Assembly: GCF_001938945.1 (NCBI RefSeq)
Contig: NZ_MKIO01000021.1
Location: forward strand, 1 to 64,000
Source of the DNA: Xaviernesmea rhizosphaerae
GTDB lineage: Bacteria > Pseudomonadota > Alphaproteobacteria > Rhizobiales > Rhizobiaceae
DNA: 64,000 nucleotides
Direction of reading: 5' to 3'
Below are positions 1 to 8,300 of the stretch, in pieces; within the stretch, counting starts at the first letter, position 1, and each line of letters starts with the position of its first letter. The notes beneath the pieces were generated by a model that was not told where the DNA came from, did not search any database, and saw nothing but the letters and a program-made list of their open reading frames with translations. Both the position numbers and the translations under genes were made by a program.

Positions 1-17
1 AACCATCAAAGCCTCCT
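1..17 (-). promoter_or_regulatory. Ribosome binding site and start codon of a gene running off the left edge
   Basis: Read on the minus strand there is a perfect AGGAGG (complement of 12-17) five bases before an ATG (6-4), followed by one more codon before the window ends. Rhizobial genomes usually carry rpoD directly downstream of dnaG on the same strand, so rpoD is the expected gene, but only two codons are visible and the identity is inferred from synteny alone. Confidence 0.55.
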
Positions 18-82
18 GTCAAACAAGGAGACCCTCGGCAACAAACCTTGCCCCAGCCTGACGTCTGTCAACAGGCCTTAGG

Positions 83-129
83 GCATCGGACCGAAAAGTG
101 GGAACCGGTTTTCGGAAAAAATCCGATGC
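83..129. repeat. RIME-like rhizobial intergenic palindrome, copy A
   Basis: The outer arms GCATCGGA (83-90) and TCCGATGC (122-129) pair perfectly. Inner arms CCGAAAA (91-97) and TTTTCGG (109-115) extend the hairpin. The core resembles the short mosaic elements common between genes in Rhizobium and Agrobacterium. Related fragments occur in this window near 21.86 kb and 52.70 kb. It lies between dnaG and the next gene downstream. Confidence 0.75.
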
Positions 130-142
130 AAAAACAAAAATT

Positions 143-181
143 AGAGCATCGGACTGCGTATGATTTCCAGTCTGATGCTCT
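143..181. repeat. RIME-like palindrome, copy B
   Basis: Arms AGAGCATC (143-150) and GATGCTCT (174-181) pair perfectly, with a second inner pairing GACTG/CAGTC. A 26-base stretch (154-179) recurs at 11051-11076 with two mismatches. On the minus strand the hairpin follows the dnaG stop and could act as a weak terminator or 3' end stabiliser, but no T-run follows it. Confidence 0.7.
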
Positions 182-228
182 AGCGATCGAGCGCGAGTTG
201 CAGGGATGGTCGCTAATGGCGGCTGATC

Positions 229-2238
229 TTATTTCCGCGCCGGACCCTTCATCCGCCCCGAGAGGACGCCGAAGCCGTCGATGATGGCCTCCTGGTTCTC
301 CAGGCGCGTCACCTCGGACTGTACCTCCTGCAGCGTGCGCAGCAGCAGGCCGACGGCCTCGCCGTCCTCCTCCTCGGTCGCGCGGGCGAGTTCGGTTTCC
401 AGCTCGCGCCGTTGCCAGAGCAGGGCCTTGGTGCGCTTGTGCAGCGCCAGCGCCTGGGCATAGCCTTCGCGCGCATCGTCGAGGGCTGCGGCGCGGGTGG
501 CGGTCCACAGCCGGGCGAAGCGGATCTGCTGGTCGAGGCTGGCCAGCAGCGGATCGAAGCCGAGGCGGATGAGGTCGGCGCCGAGCGTTTCGGCGTCGAG
601 CGTCGGCCCGCGCGCGGCGGCGACATTGAGCAGCTGCGACCAGAGGCGCTGCAGATCGCGGCTTTCGAACTCGATGCCGGAGACGTCGTCATATTCCTCG
701 AACAGGAGCTCGGGATGGGTGACAATGGTCAGCGCCAGCGCGCTCTCGCGCAAGGCGGGCAGGGCGGCCTGGCCTGAGACGAGGGCGGAGCGGGTCAACC
801 GGTCGGAGATGCCCTCGCCGAGCCCGGCATTGCTGGCGCGGTTCGCGCCGCGCCCGCCTCGTCCGCCATCCCTGCCGCTGCTCCTTCCTCCTCCACCGCT
901 GTTCCAGCCGCCGGCCTCCCGCCCGCCGAAATTGCCCCGTCCGGGGCTCTGGAAGAAGCCGGCGAGGCGCTCGCGAATGTCCTGATTGTAGTGGAAGCGG
1001 ACATTCTCGTCGGCGATGGTGGCCGCCGCCTGCTTCAGTCGCGCCTGCAGGGCGGCGCGCTTTTCCGGCGTGTCGAAGGTGCCGCCCTGGGTCTCGCGCA
1101 GCCACAGCATGTCGGAAAGCGAGCGCGCCTGGGCGATCACGCGGTCGAAGGGCGCGCGGCCATCGGTGCGCACGAGATCGTCGGGGTCCTTGCCATCGGG
1201 CAGCAGGGCAAAGCGCACGGAGCGTTCGGGCTTGAGATGGGGAAGCGCCAGATCGACGGCGCGGTTGGCGGCGCGCAAGCCCGCGCCGTCGCCGTCGAAA
1301 CACAGCACCGGCTCGCCGGTCATGCGCCAGAGCAGCTCCAGCTGGTTCTCGGTCAGCGCCGTGCCGAGCGGCGCCACGGCATTTTCCACGCCGGCCTGAT
1401 GAAGGGCGATCACGTCCATATAGCCTTCGACGGCGATCACCGTCTCGGCGCCGGCCGCCCCGGACAAGGCGCGCCGGGCGCGGGCGAAGTTGAACAGCAC
1501 CTCGCCCTTGCGAAACAGCTCGGTCTCGTTGGAATTGAGATATTTGGCCGTCGCATCCGGCGCCATGGCCCGGCCGCCGAAGGCGATCACCTTCTCGCGC
1601 GCCGAAAGGATCGGGAACATGATGCGGTCGCGGAACCGGTCATAGGACACCGCGATGCCCTCGCCATGGACGACCAGGCCGCAGGCCTCGATCTGTTCCT
1701 TCGAGACGTTTTGCGACGCCAGATATTCCTTCAGAGCGTTGCGGCTGTCGGGCGCATAGCCCAGGCGAAAGGTCTCGATCGTGCGCCCGGTCAGGCCGCG
1801 TTCGCGCAGATAGGCGCGCGCGCGCGCGCCGTTCGGGCCCTGCAGCTGTTCCTCGAAGAAGCGCGCGGCCATGTCCATGACGTCTTCCAGCGTCGTGCGC
1901 TGGCGCTCGCGCTTCTCGCTTTCCGGGTCCGGCTGCGGCAGGGCCACGCCCGCCATGTCGGCGATCTGGCGCACCGCTTCCACGAAGGGCATGCCGTCCA
2001 GCTCAACCAGGAAGCGGAAATGATCGCCGGAGACGCCGCAGCCGAAGCAATGATAGCGGCCCTTGCGGTCCTCGCAATGGAAGCTCGGCGATTTCTCTCC
2101 ATGGAAGGGGCAGCAGGCCCAGTAGTCGCCGCGCGAGACATTGGTCTTGCGCCGGTCCCAGGTCACACGCCGGCCGATCACGTCCGAAATCGGAACGCGG
2201 TCCTTGAGATCTTCCAGGAAGGTGGGCGAAAAGCGCAT
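229..2238 (-). CDS. dnaG: DNA primase DnaG
   Basis: This enzyme makes RNA primers for replication on the lagging strand and works with the DnaB helicase. The N-terminus has the CHC2 zinc motif (C43, H46, C64, C67, numbered from the start used here). It is followed by the catalytic core with TOPRIM motifs VEGYMD near residue 270 and DGDGAG near 313, and a helicase-binding C-terminal part. I chose the ATG at 2238 (669 aa) because other rhizobial primases begin with this MRFSP-type sequence; an in-frame ATG at 2274 has no ribosome binding site. The linker at about residues 429-472 is unusually rich in Gly, Arg and Ser with RGG-like triplets. Family identification is certain; the start is likely. 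Confidence 0.97.
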   Translation of the reverse strand: MRFSPTFLEDLKDRVPISDVIGRRVTWDRRKTNVSRGDYWACCPFHGEKSPSFHCEDRKGRYHCFGCGVSGDHFRFLVELDGMPFVEAVRQIADMAGVALPQPDPESEKRERQRTTLEDVMDMAARFFEEQLQGPNGARARAYLRERGLTGRTIETFRLGYAPDSRNALKEYLASQNVSKEQIEACGLVVHGEGIAVSYDRFRDRIMFPILSAREKVIAFGGRAMAPDATAKYLNSNETELFRKGEVLFNFARARRALSGAAGAETVIAVEGYMDVIALHQAGVENAVAPLGTALTENQLELLWRMTGEPVLCFDGDGAGLRAANRAVDLALPHLKPERSVRFALLPDGKDPDDLVRTDGRAPFDRVIAQARSLSDMLWLRETQGGTFDTPEKRAALQARLKQAAATIADENVRFHYNQDIRERLAGFFQSPGRGNFGGREAGGWNSGGGGRSSGRDGGRGGRGANRASNAGLGEGISDRLTRSALVSGQAALPALRESALALTIVTHPELLFEEYDDVSGIEFESRDLQRLWSQLLNVAAARGPTLDAETLGADLIRLGFDPLLASLDQQIRFARLWTATRAAALDDAREGYAQALALHKRTKALLWQRRELETELARATEEEDGEAVGLLLRTLQEVQSEVTRLENQEAIIDGFGVLSGRMKGPARK

Positions 2239-2378
2239 GGCCTCTCTATAGGCTTCGCCGATGTTGATTGCCATCGCGCGGCGCGCGATTGGGAAGAGCG
2301 TGCACGCTATTCACATGGATAGAACGAGACGGCCCCATGCGCACAGGCCGCCGCGCACGGATTTCCCAAGCGCGGCGC

Positions 2379-3089
2379 TCAGAAAAACAAATGCACCACC
2401 AGCGCCGTCAGGATGGCGTTCAGCCCCATGGCCAGGCCCGAGAACAGGCCGGCGATCGGATCGACGGCATAGGCCCGTGCGGTGCCGATGCCGTGCGAGG
2501 CCAGGCCGACGGCGAAGCCGCGCGCGCTGTAGTCGCGGATGCGCAGCGCATTCATCAGCGGCGTGACGATGATGGCGCCGGTGATCCCCGTCAGGATCAC
2601 CACGGCGGCCGTGAGCGCCGGGTCGCCATGCAGGCCGGCGGAGATCGCCATGGCCACTGCCGCGGTGGTGGATTTCGGTGCGAGCGAGGCGGTGATGACC
2701 GGCGGGAAGCCGAAAACATGGCAGAGCAGCAGCGTGGAGCCGACGGCGGTCAGGCAGCCGGCCACGAGGGCGACCAGCATCGGCACGAGATTGGCCTTGA
2801 CCAGCGCCAGCTTCTCGTAAAGCGGAATGCCGAGCGCGACCGTGGCGGGGCCGAGCAGGAAATGGATGAACTGGGCGCCGGCAAAATAGCTGTCATAGCG
2901 AATGCCCGAGGCGAGCAGCAGGGCCACCAGGATCGCGACCGAGAGCAGCACCGGGTTGAGCAGCGGATTGCGGGGGCTGAGCGCCGCGATCCGCAAGGCC
3001 AGCAGCCAGACCATCAGCGTGACGGTGAGCCACAGAAGCGGAGAAGCGGCGAGATAGACCCAGAGGCCGCGGGTAAAGCCGTCAGCCAT
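2379..3089 (-). CDS. lrgB: LrgB/CidB family membrane protein
   Basis: A 236-residue protein made almost entirely of hydrophobic helices. It carries the conserved LrgB core, with a SLAPKSTTAAVAM stretch in the middle and a glycine-rich SHGIGTARA segment near the C-terminus. Members act with LrgA in the inner membrane and have been tied to murein hydrolase control or to export of small metabolites such as pyruvate or glycolate; the true substrate here is unknown. Its start overlaps the end of lrgA by 8 bases, so the two are translationally coupled. Confidence 0.9.
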   Translation of the reverse strand: MADGFTRGLWVYLAASPLLWLTVTLMVWLLALRIAALSPRNPLLNPVLLSVAILVALLLASGIRYDSYFAGAQFIHFLLGPATVALGIPLYEKLALVKANLVPMLVALVAGCLTAVGSTLLLCHVFGFPPVITASLAPKSTTAAVAMAISAGLHGDPALTAAVVILTGITGAIIVTPLMNALRIRDYSARGFAVGLASHGIGTARAYAVDPIAGLFSGLAMGLNAILTALVVHLFF

Positions 3090-3456
3090 CCTTGCGCGCG
3101 CCCATCAGCCGCTTGGTCAGAAGAAAGGTCGAGACGGTCACCAGAAGCGTCGCGAGCGTCGACAGGAGGATCGTTGCGATCAGCTGCGGCCCGCGATCGG
3201 CCACCATGTCCAGATGCTGGACGATGCCGACGCCGGCCGGCACGAAGAGCACGCCGAGATTGGCCAGAAGCAGGCGCGAGGCCGACAGCGTATGGGTCTC
3301 GAAAGCTTTCAGCCGGTCCTGGCCCTTGAACAGAAACAGGCAGAGAAAGATCAGCGCCATGCCGATCACGGGGCCGGGCACGGCGCCATGCGTGGCATAG
3401 GCCAGGATTTCCCCGATCAGCTGGAACAGGAGAAGAATGGTCAGCCCTACGGGCAT
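3082..3456 (-). CDS. lrgA: LrgA/CidA family holin-like membrane protein
   Basis: A 124-residue protein with four predicted membrane helices and the family signature around the GPVIGM motif at residues 28-33. LrgA pairs with LrgB in the inner membrane. It is the first gene of the two-gene unit; GGAG sits seven bases before the ATG. No LytSR-type regulator is nearby. The 274 bases upstream, up to the cellulose gene, hold no recognisable gene and must contain the lrgAB promoter. Confidence 0.88.
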   Translation of the reverse strand: MPVGLTILLLFQLIGEILAYATHGAVPGPVIGMALIFLCLFLFKGQDRLKAFETHTLSASRLLLANLGVLFVPAGVGIVQHLDMVADRGPQLIATILLSTLATLLVTVSTFLLTKRLMGARKDG

Positions 3457-3687
3457 GGCACGGCTCCATAAAATCCGCGGGCGCCGTCACCTCAGGGAGG
3501 TCTCGGTCCAGGGGATCGCCCGCGACGACAAGGACAGGCGGCCTGCACCGCTCCATCCCGCGAGGCAGGATCGGGCGACTCGCCGCGTTCCTGCCTGTTT
3601 TATCCCCCTTTGCCGCGGTTCGCCGCTTCTTTTGCCTGCCGTAGCAGGCGGATCCCAGATCTATCTCCGGGCCCAGGCTCTTCCAGC

Positions 3688-3714
3688 GGCCCCGGCGCCG
3701 CGTGCGCCGGGGCC
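3688..3714 (-). terminator. GC-rich hairpin after the cellulose operon
   Basis: Ten-base perfect arms (3688-3697 and 3705-3714) made of G and C enclose a seven-base loop, starting 17 bases after the stop of the TPR gene. There is no T-run on the minus side, although TTT follows on the plus side. It is the likeliest 3' end of the bcs transcript. Confidence 0.5.
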
Positions 3715-3730
3715 TTTCGCAGGCGACGGC

Positions 3731-5575
3731 TCAGCCATTGGTGTTCATGAACCAGAAGAGGCCCCGTTTTTCCTCCGGCTTCTTTTTCAGCTTCACCGGC
3801 TTGGCGCTGGCGGCGCGATAGGGCTTGACCTTGTAGACGCGAAAGTCCTTCAAGCCCTCGAACTCGCTGCCATACTTGCTCTTCAGCGCGGTCAGCGTGG
3901 CATAGTTCTTGGCGCGCGCGGCCAGCACGGCCAGGCCGATCACCCCGCCTTCGGTGGGCTCCCAGGAGACCGACTTGTTGAACCAATCGGATGCGGCGGC
4001 TTTGTCGCCGTCAGCCAGATATTTCCAGCCGAGCGCCTGGCCGCCCAGCGGCGATTTCTGTTCCGCGACGACTTTCTCGAAGGTTTCCGTGTCGCCCTTT
4101 TCCAGCTTCAGCTTGGACTTGTCATCGGTGATGGAGGCCGAGATGATCTCGATATATTGCTTGGCGATTTCAGGCGATGCCGTCATGTAGCGGCGCGCCA
4201 TCTGCAGAGCCTCGCCCGGGCGGTCCATGTTGCGCAGGGTCAGGATGACGCCTTCGATGCTCTTGGGATCGCGCTGATATTTGGCTGCCTGAATGAACCA
4301 GCCATTGGCGGAGGCCCAGTCCTTCTGGGAATAGAAGTACCAGCCGATCAGCGTGGCATCCTTGCCCGAATTCGTCTGCTGGATGAACTCGACGAAGCGG
4401 GACAGTTCCTGCTCGTTGGGCATGCTGGCGAAGTCGCCATTCTGGATGAAGCTGCCGATCTCGCGGCGCAATCCGTCGAAGCTGATATCGTCGAACTCGG
4501 AGCTTCCGTCCGGCATGGTGCGGCCGAGTGCGATCAGCGATGCCGTTCCCGCCGGAGGCAGAAGCAGCCCGGCTTTCTGCACGGTCGACAGACGCATGGC
4601 CGGGTCGTCGCAGCTCGTCAGGATATAGTGGTAGACGTCGAAAGCCTCGGCATAGTTCTTCAGACGGGCGAAGGCTTCGGCCACGTTCCACTGGACCTGC
4701 ATTTCCTGGCAGACCATGATCTGCGGCGCGGCCTGCGCCGTCGACAGAACCTCGGCCCAGCGGCCCCGCTTATAGGCACTGTTGATCAGGCTGCGGGTCT
4801 CACCGGCCTGCAGTTTCTGCGTCAGGTCCTCCGAGGGCTGCCATTTCGGATTGGCGCTCTGGATGCGGGCGATCTCGGCGCGGATGCCGGCATAGTCGCC
4901 CTTGGCATAAAGCTCCCAGAGCGGCTGCTCGTCGATGCTGACGACGGGCGCGAACAGATCCTTCGGCGGCTGCCAGTCGGGATAGAGCTCCTTGAGGCGC
5001 CGCATTTCCGCACCGAGGCGTTTCAAGTCCTTGCTGGTGGCGTAGTAGCGCAGGGCCGTGACGTCGACATCGCTCGTCGAAGCGCTCGGCAGCGCGGAGA
5101 GCGCCCCGTCCTGGCTCTTGTCCGTCTCGAACGGGTTCACCGCAGCGGGCGTGGGGGCCATGTTCGGCGCCGCCGGCATCTGCGGCGCCGCCGGAACGAT
5201 CATCGCCTGCACGGTGGCGGGCGCCCTGGCCGCTGATGCTGCAGCGGTAAGGTCCTTGCCCGGGGAGAGGAAGGGATTTTCGCCCGGCTGGATGTTCTGC
5301 TTCACCGCAGCGGCGGGCAGGGCCGGCGCGCCGTCCGCCTGGGCGGAGACCGTCGGCGGAGCGAGCGCGGCATTGACGCTGCTTGTCCTGCCGCTCGACT
5401 TCGCCGGACCGTCCAGAAGCTCGCCCAGCCCGGGAGAGGTCATGTCCTCGGCGCGCAGCGCCGAATCCTGGCGCAGCGACTCGGGCAGAAGCGAGGGGTT
5501 GAGAACGAACAAGGCCGTGGCGGCGACAAGCGGGAAGGTCAGTTTCGAGAGCATCAGTTTAAGCTGGGCAGACAT
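3731..5575 (-). CDS. Membrane-anchored TPR-like protein of the cellulose operon
   Basis: A 614-residue protein whose exact family I cannot name. It starts with a hydrophobic segment (about residues 10-30) that could be an anchor or uncleaved signal. A long Ala/Pro-rich linker follows to about residue 150. A helical repeat region then begins with two related units of about 45 residues, each ending in a W-Q-P-x-x-D-L signature, and continues with TPR/SEL1-like helices to the end. The C-terminus is strongly basic (KLKKKPEEKR). GAGGT upstream of the ATG at 5575 fixes the start; the frame is open further upstream but has no ribosome site. It lies 356 bases downstream of bcsB on the same strand. 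By position it may scaffold cellulose assembly or export in the periplasm, comparable in role to the TPR part of BcsC, but this is inference. Confidence 0.75.
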   Translation of the reverse strand: MSAQLKLMLSKLTFPLVAATALFVLNPSLLPESLRQDSALRAEDMTSPGLGELLDGPAKSSGRTSSVNAALAPPTVSAQADGAPALPAAAVKQNIQPGENPFLSPGKDLTAAASAARAPATVQAMIVPAAPQMPAAPNMAPTPAAVNPFETDKSQDGALSALPSASTSDVDVTALRYYATSKDLKRLGAEMRRLKELYPDWQPPKDLFAPVVSIDEQPLWELYAKGDYAGIRAEIARIQSANPKWQPSEDLTQKLQAGETRSLINSAYKRGRWAEVLSTAQAAPQIMVCQEMQVQWNVAEAFARLKNYAEAFDVYHYILTSCDDPAMRLSTVQKAGLLLPPAGTASLIALGRTMPDGSSEFDDISFDGLRREIGSFIQNGDFASMPNEQELSRFVEFIQQTNSGKDATLIGWYFYSQKDWASANGWFIQAAKYQRDPKSIEGVILTLRNMDRPGEALQMARRYMTASPEIAKQYIEIISASITDDKSKLKLEKGDTETFEKVVAEQKSPLGGQALGWKYLADGDKAAASDWFNKSVSWEPTEGGVIGLAVLAARAKNYATLTALKSKYGSEFEGLKDFRVYKVKPYRAASAKPVKLKKKPEEKRGLFWFMNTNG

Positions 5576-5931
5576 GAGGTATACCTCGCGGAGAGATTGC
5601 CAGACGGCTGGAAAGGGCCAGAAGGCTGAAAAGGGGAAGGGTCGAAGGAGCGTGATCCACCGGCTCCAAAGTATCGCTGCGCCTGACGAGGCTGTCGGCC
5701 GCACTGTCCATAGCAACGGCGCGCAATGGCCCCGGGCTTTGCCGGATCGACGGTTCGAGGATCCGCGTCGACCCCCTGGCCCAGCGGCTTGTTTCCTTTA
5801 TCGGATGGTCCCGGCGACCTGATTCCGGTCGCCGGCTCGATGCGCTCGGCAAGGTCCCGCCAGGGCCCATGGCACAGGCGGGACCGGTTGGGCGGGCAAG
5901 CGGCCGGCCGGCGAACATGGCGCTTCGTCCC
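5576..5931 (-). other. Gap between bcsB and the TPR gene, no gene recognised
   Basis: Cellulose operons of Rhizobium and Agrobacterium usually carry an endoglucanase (bcsZ/celC, GH8) after bcsB. These 356 bases are too short for one. The only same-strand frame (126 codons, ATG overlapping the bcsB stop) is an Arg/Pro/Ser-rich string with no GH8 motif. I see neither a clear terminator nor a promoter. Confidence 0.6.
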
Positions 5932-8274
5932 TCAGCCATGGGGGCGCCGTCCGGATATCAGCATCATGAAGGTGCCGATCCCCAGGAGAATGGCCGCGAT
6001 CAGCAGCGCGGCAATGTAGAAGGCCGCATTGTTGGCCAGCCAACCGGCCGCCACCAGCCGCGCATTGGAGAAGGTCAGCGGCTGCGTCTGGAACATCTGC
6101 TCGCGCGGGCTGATCTGCTGCTGCAGCATCTCGCCTGTTTCAGAGAAGGACTGGACGGCCCCGCCGAGCTTGTTCCAGAGGTTGATGTCGGTCAGCGTGT
6201 CGGTGCGTGCCGTCAGGCTGTCCATGTCCCGGGCGGCCACCACCGTCCACAGGCCGCCATTCTTGCCGACGTCCTGGGCCACCACAAGCGCGGCATTGGC
6301 GGCCGGTGCGAAGCGCCGGTTGCCGCTCTCCGCCCCCATCATCACCCGCAGCCGGCTGATATCGAGCGTGTCCGCCGCGTCCTGGATCTTGCCCTGGAGA
6401 CGTCCGGCGAAGCTCCCGACCTTTTCGAGCGGCTTGTCGAGAAGCGCGCCGATCGTGCCGTCCTGCGCATCCGAGCGAATGGCCGTGGGCTGCAGCGCGG
6501 CAATTTCCAGAAGCTGCGGCCTGCCGGATGTCGCTGCGCGCAGATTGACCAAATCGAGGCGCATGCGCGTCGTCAGCTCGGAGGGCAGCGTGTCAAAGGC
6601 GCCGAAGGCGATGACGTTGCTGTTGTCGAGCGGCGGCAGGATCGAGGCATATTGCAGCGGCTTCACCTGGTTGGAGGCATAGGCCAGCTTGGCGGCGAAG
6701 GTGGCCGCTGCGTCCATGCCGCGCCGGTCATAGCCCGGCACCAGCAGCGTGGTGGCGGGGTTGGTGCCGGCCGTCGCATCGTTGATCAGGCCCGAGGTCA
6801 GAACGCCGATATCGGGATAGCGTCCGATGCGGGCATAGTTCTGCATGTCGAGATAGGAGCGCTCGTCGATCGCCAGGCGCACGCTGGAGGAGGCCTTGTC
6901 GACGCTCTCGCAGGCCGCGTCGAGCCGCGAGGGCAGGCGGGCCTCGATTTTCAGCGTGTTCTGGCCGGGCCGCAGCGCGTTGAAGGGGATGGGCAGGCGC
7001 TGGTCGCGGATCGCGCCTTCCCGGGCCGAGCTCAGCGAGATCGTCGCCACCACCTTGTCATTGGCCTTGACCGTCAGCGCCGCATCCGGCGCCAGGCCGC
7101 CCACGTAAAGCGCGCTCATATGGAAATACATGCTGGCATAGTCGCCCGGATAGAAATCGGCGGGCATGGTGAAGTTCACCTGATTGCTGGTGAAGCGGCC
7201 GTCGAAGCGCTTGGTGTTGTAGCCGAGCTCGGCCAGCGTCACCTTTTCGCCCGGGGTCAGCAGCCGTCCGCGGGTGTTGGCAAGCGCGGCCAGGCCCTCC
7301 GGCGTGCCCACCGGCTGTTCGGCGCCGGCCGTCCGGATGAAGCGCGCGAGCCGCTCCTCGATCTCGCCGGCATTGGCGCCGGTGAGGATCAGACGCTTGC
7401 GCTCGGCCGTGTCACCGGGCTCCACGCTGACCGTCTCGGAGGAGGTCAGGGCCGGGGAGTTTGCGCCCAGCAGCGGCTTCAGATCCGCCTGCGTGCCGAT
7501 GATCAGGTCGATGCCGGGGCCTGTGCCGGGCTTGTTGGCGAATTCGACATGCGGATGGTTGAAATTGCCGAGGATGGTCAGCGCCTGCACCGCCTTCAGC
7601 GCACGGTCGTGGTCGCTCATGGTCGCGCCGGAGGGCAGGACGATGCGCAGATTGGTGCGCCCGTCCGCAAGGCCCGAGAGCGGCATCAGATCGACGAGCG
7701 AGAGGGCGGTGCGCGGAAGCGCGTTGAAGACGAAGCCGCTTTGCGCGGGATCGACCTGGGTCCACAGCTCATAGGTGGCGTCGATGCTGCAATCCACGCG
7801 ATGACGGTGATCGACCTCCATCGAGATTGCGTTGTAACCCGGCTGGATGACGCCGGCCGGCACGTCGAAGACCATGCGCCGAGGGTCGCCGGCCCGCAGC
7901 GCGGAGGTGCCGATTTCGGTGCCGTTGATCTTGACGATCATGCGCGAACGCTCCGGCGCGGCCGAGATCGAGGTCTGCGCCGTCAGGACCAGCTTTGTGC
8001 TGCTGGAGGCTTCGTCCGGCAGGGCGAAGAAGGGCAGCGTGCGGCCGGCGAATTCGCCGCCGAAGAACAGGCCATAGCGGCTGGCGGCGATCCGGCGGAG
8101 ATCGCCATTGTCCAGCGCCGGCAAGGCTGGCGCCTGGGCTGGGGCGGGCTGCGCTACCTGGCCGGCCGACTTGAAGCGGAAGGGGCTGATCGTGTCGGCC
8201 CGTGCCGGACCGGCCAGGGTGGCCAGCGCGATCGAGGACAGGAGCAGTGCGGAGGATGCGGAGAATCTGAACAT
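5932..8274 (-). CDS. bcsB: Cellulose synthase regulatory/periplasmic subunit BcsB
   Basis: BcsB guides the nascent glucan through the periplasm and its C-terminal helix is needed for catalysis by BcsA. The 780-residue product has a cleavable signal (residues 1-26, ending ARA), alternating carbohydrate-binding and flavodoxin-like lobes, and one C-terminal membrane helix of about 20 residues before a basic RRPHG end. I chose ATG 8274 because AGAGGA lies ten bases upstream. A GTG at 8304 overlapping the bcsA stop is the alternative and would add ten residues before the signal peptide. It is cotranscribed with bcsA. Confidence 0.93.
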   Translation of the reverse strand: MFRFSASSALLLSSIALATLAGPARADTISPFRFKSAGQVAQPAPAQAPALPALDNGDLRRIAASRYGLFFGGEFAGRTLPFFALPDEASSSTKLVLTAQTSISAAPERSRMIVKINGTEIGTSALRAGDPRRMVFDVPAGVIQPGYNAISMEVDHRHRVDCSIDATYELWTQVDPAQSGFVFNALPRTALSLVDLMPLSGLADGRTNLRIVLPSGATMSDHDRALKAVQALTILGNFNHPHVEFANKPGTGPGIDLIIGTQADLKPLLGANSPALTSSETVSVEPGDTAERKRLILTGANAGEIEERLARFIRTAGAEQPVGTPEGLAALANTRGRLLTPGEKVTLAELGYNTKRFDGRFTSNQVNFTMPADFYPGDYASMYFHMSALYVGGLAPDAALTVKANDKVVATISLSSAREGAIRDQRLPIPFNALRPGQNTLKIEARLPSRLDAACESVDKASSSVRLAIDERSYLDMQNYARIGRYPDIGVLTSGLINDATAGTNPATTLLVPGYDRRGMDAAATFAAKLAYASNQVKPLQYASILPPLDNSNVIAFGAFDTLPSELTTRMRLDLVNLRAATSGRPQLLEIAALQPTAIRSDAQDGTIGALLDKPLEKVGSFAGRLQGKIQDAADTLDISRLRVMMGAESGNRRFAPAANAALVVAQDVGKNGGLWTVVAARDMDSLTARTDTLTDINLWNKLGGAVQSFSETGEMLQQQISPREQMFQTQPLTFSNARLVAAGWLANNAAFYIAALLIAAILLGIGTFMMLISGRRPHG

Positions 8275-8300
8275 GACAGGCATTTCCTCTGACGGGCTGC

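Noticed and set aside
991..2322. Long plus-strand frame of 443 codons opposite dnaG
   Set aside because: It mirrors dnaG codon by codon, is rich in His, Gln, Arg and Gly, and has no domain. It is a GC-rich antisense shadow.
3437..5236. Plus-strand frame of 599 codons opposite the TPR gene
   Set aside because: Shadow of the TPR gene. The signal, ribosome site and repeat pattern all support the minus strand.
5559..5939. Minus-strand frame in the bcsB-TPR gap as a bcsZ remnant
   Set aside because: Arg/Pro/Ser-rich random string without GH8 motifs. A remnant cannot be shown.
5869..8292. Plus-strand frame of 807 codons opposite bcsB
   Set aside because: Composition and position are those of an antisense shadow of bcsB, with no ribosome site or domain.
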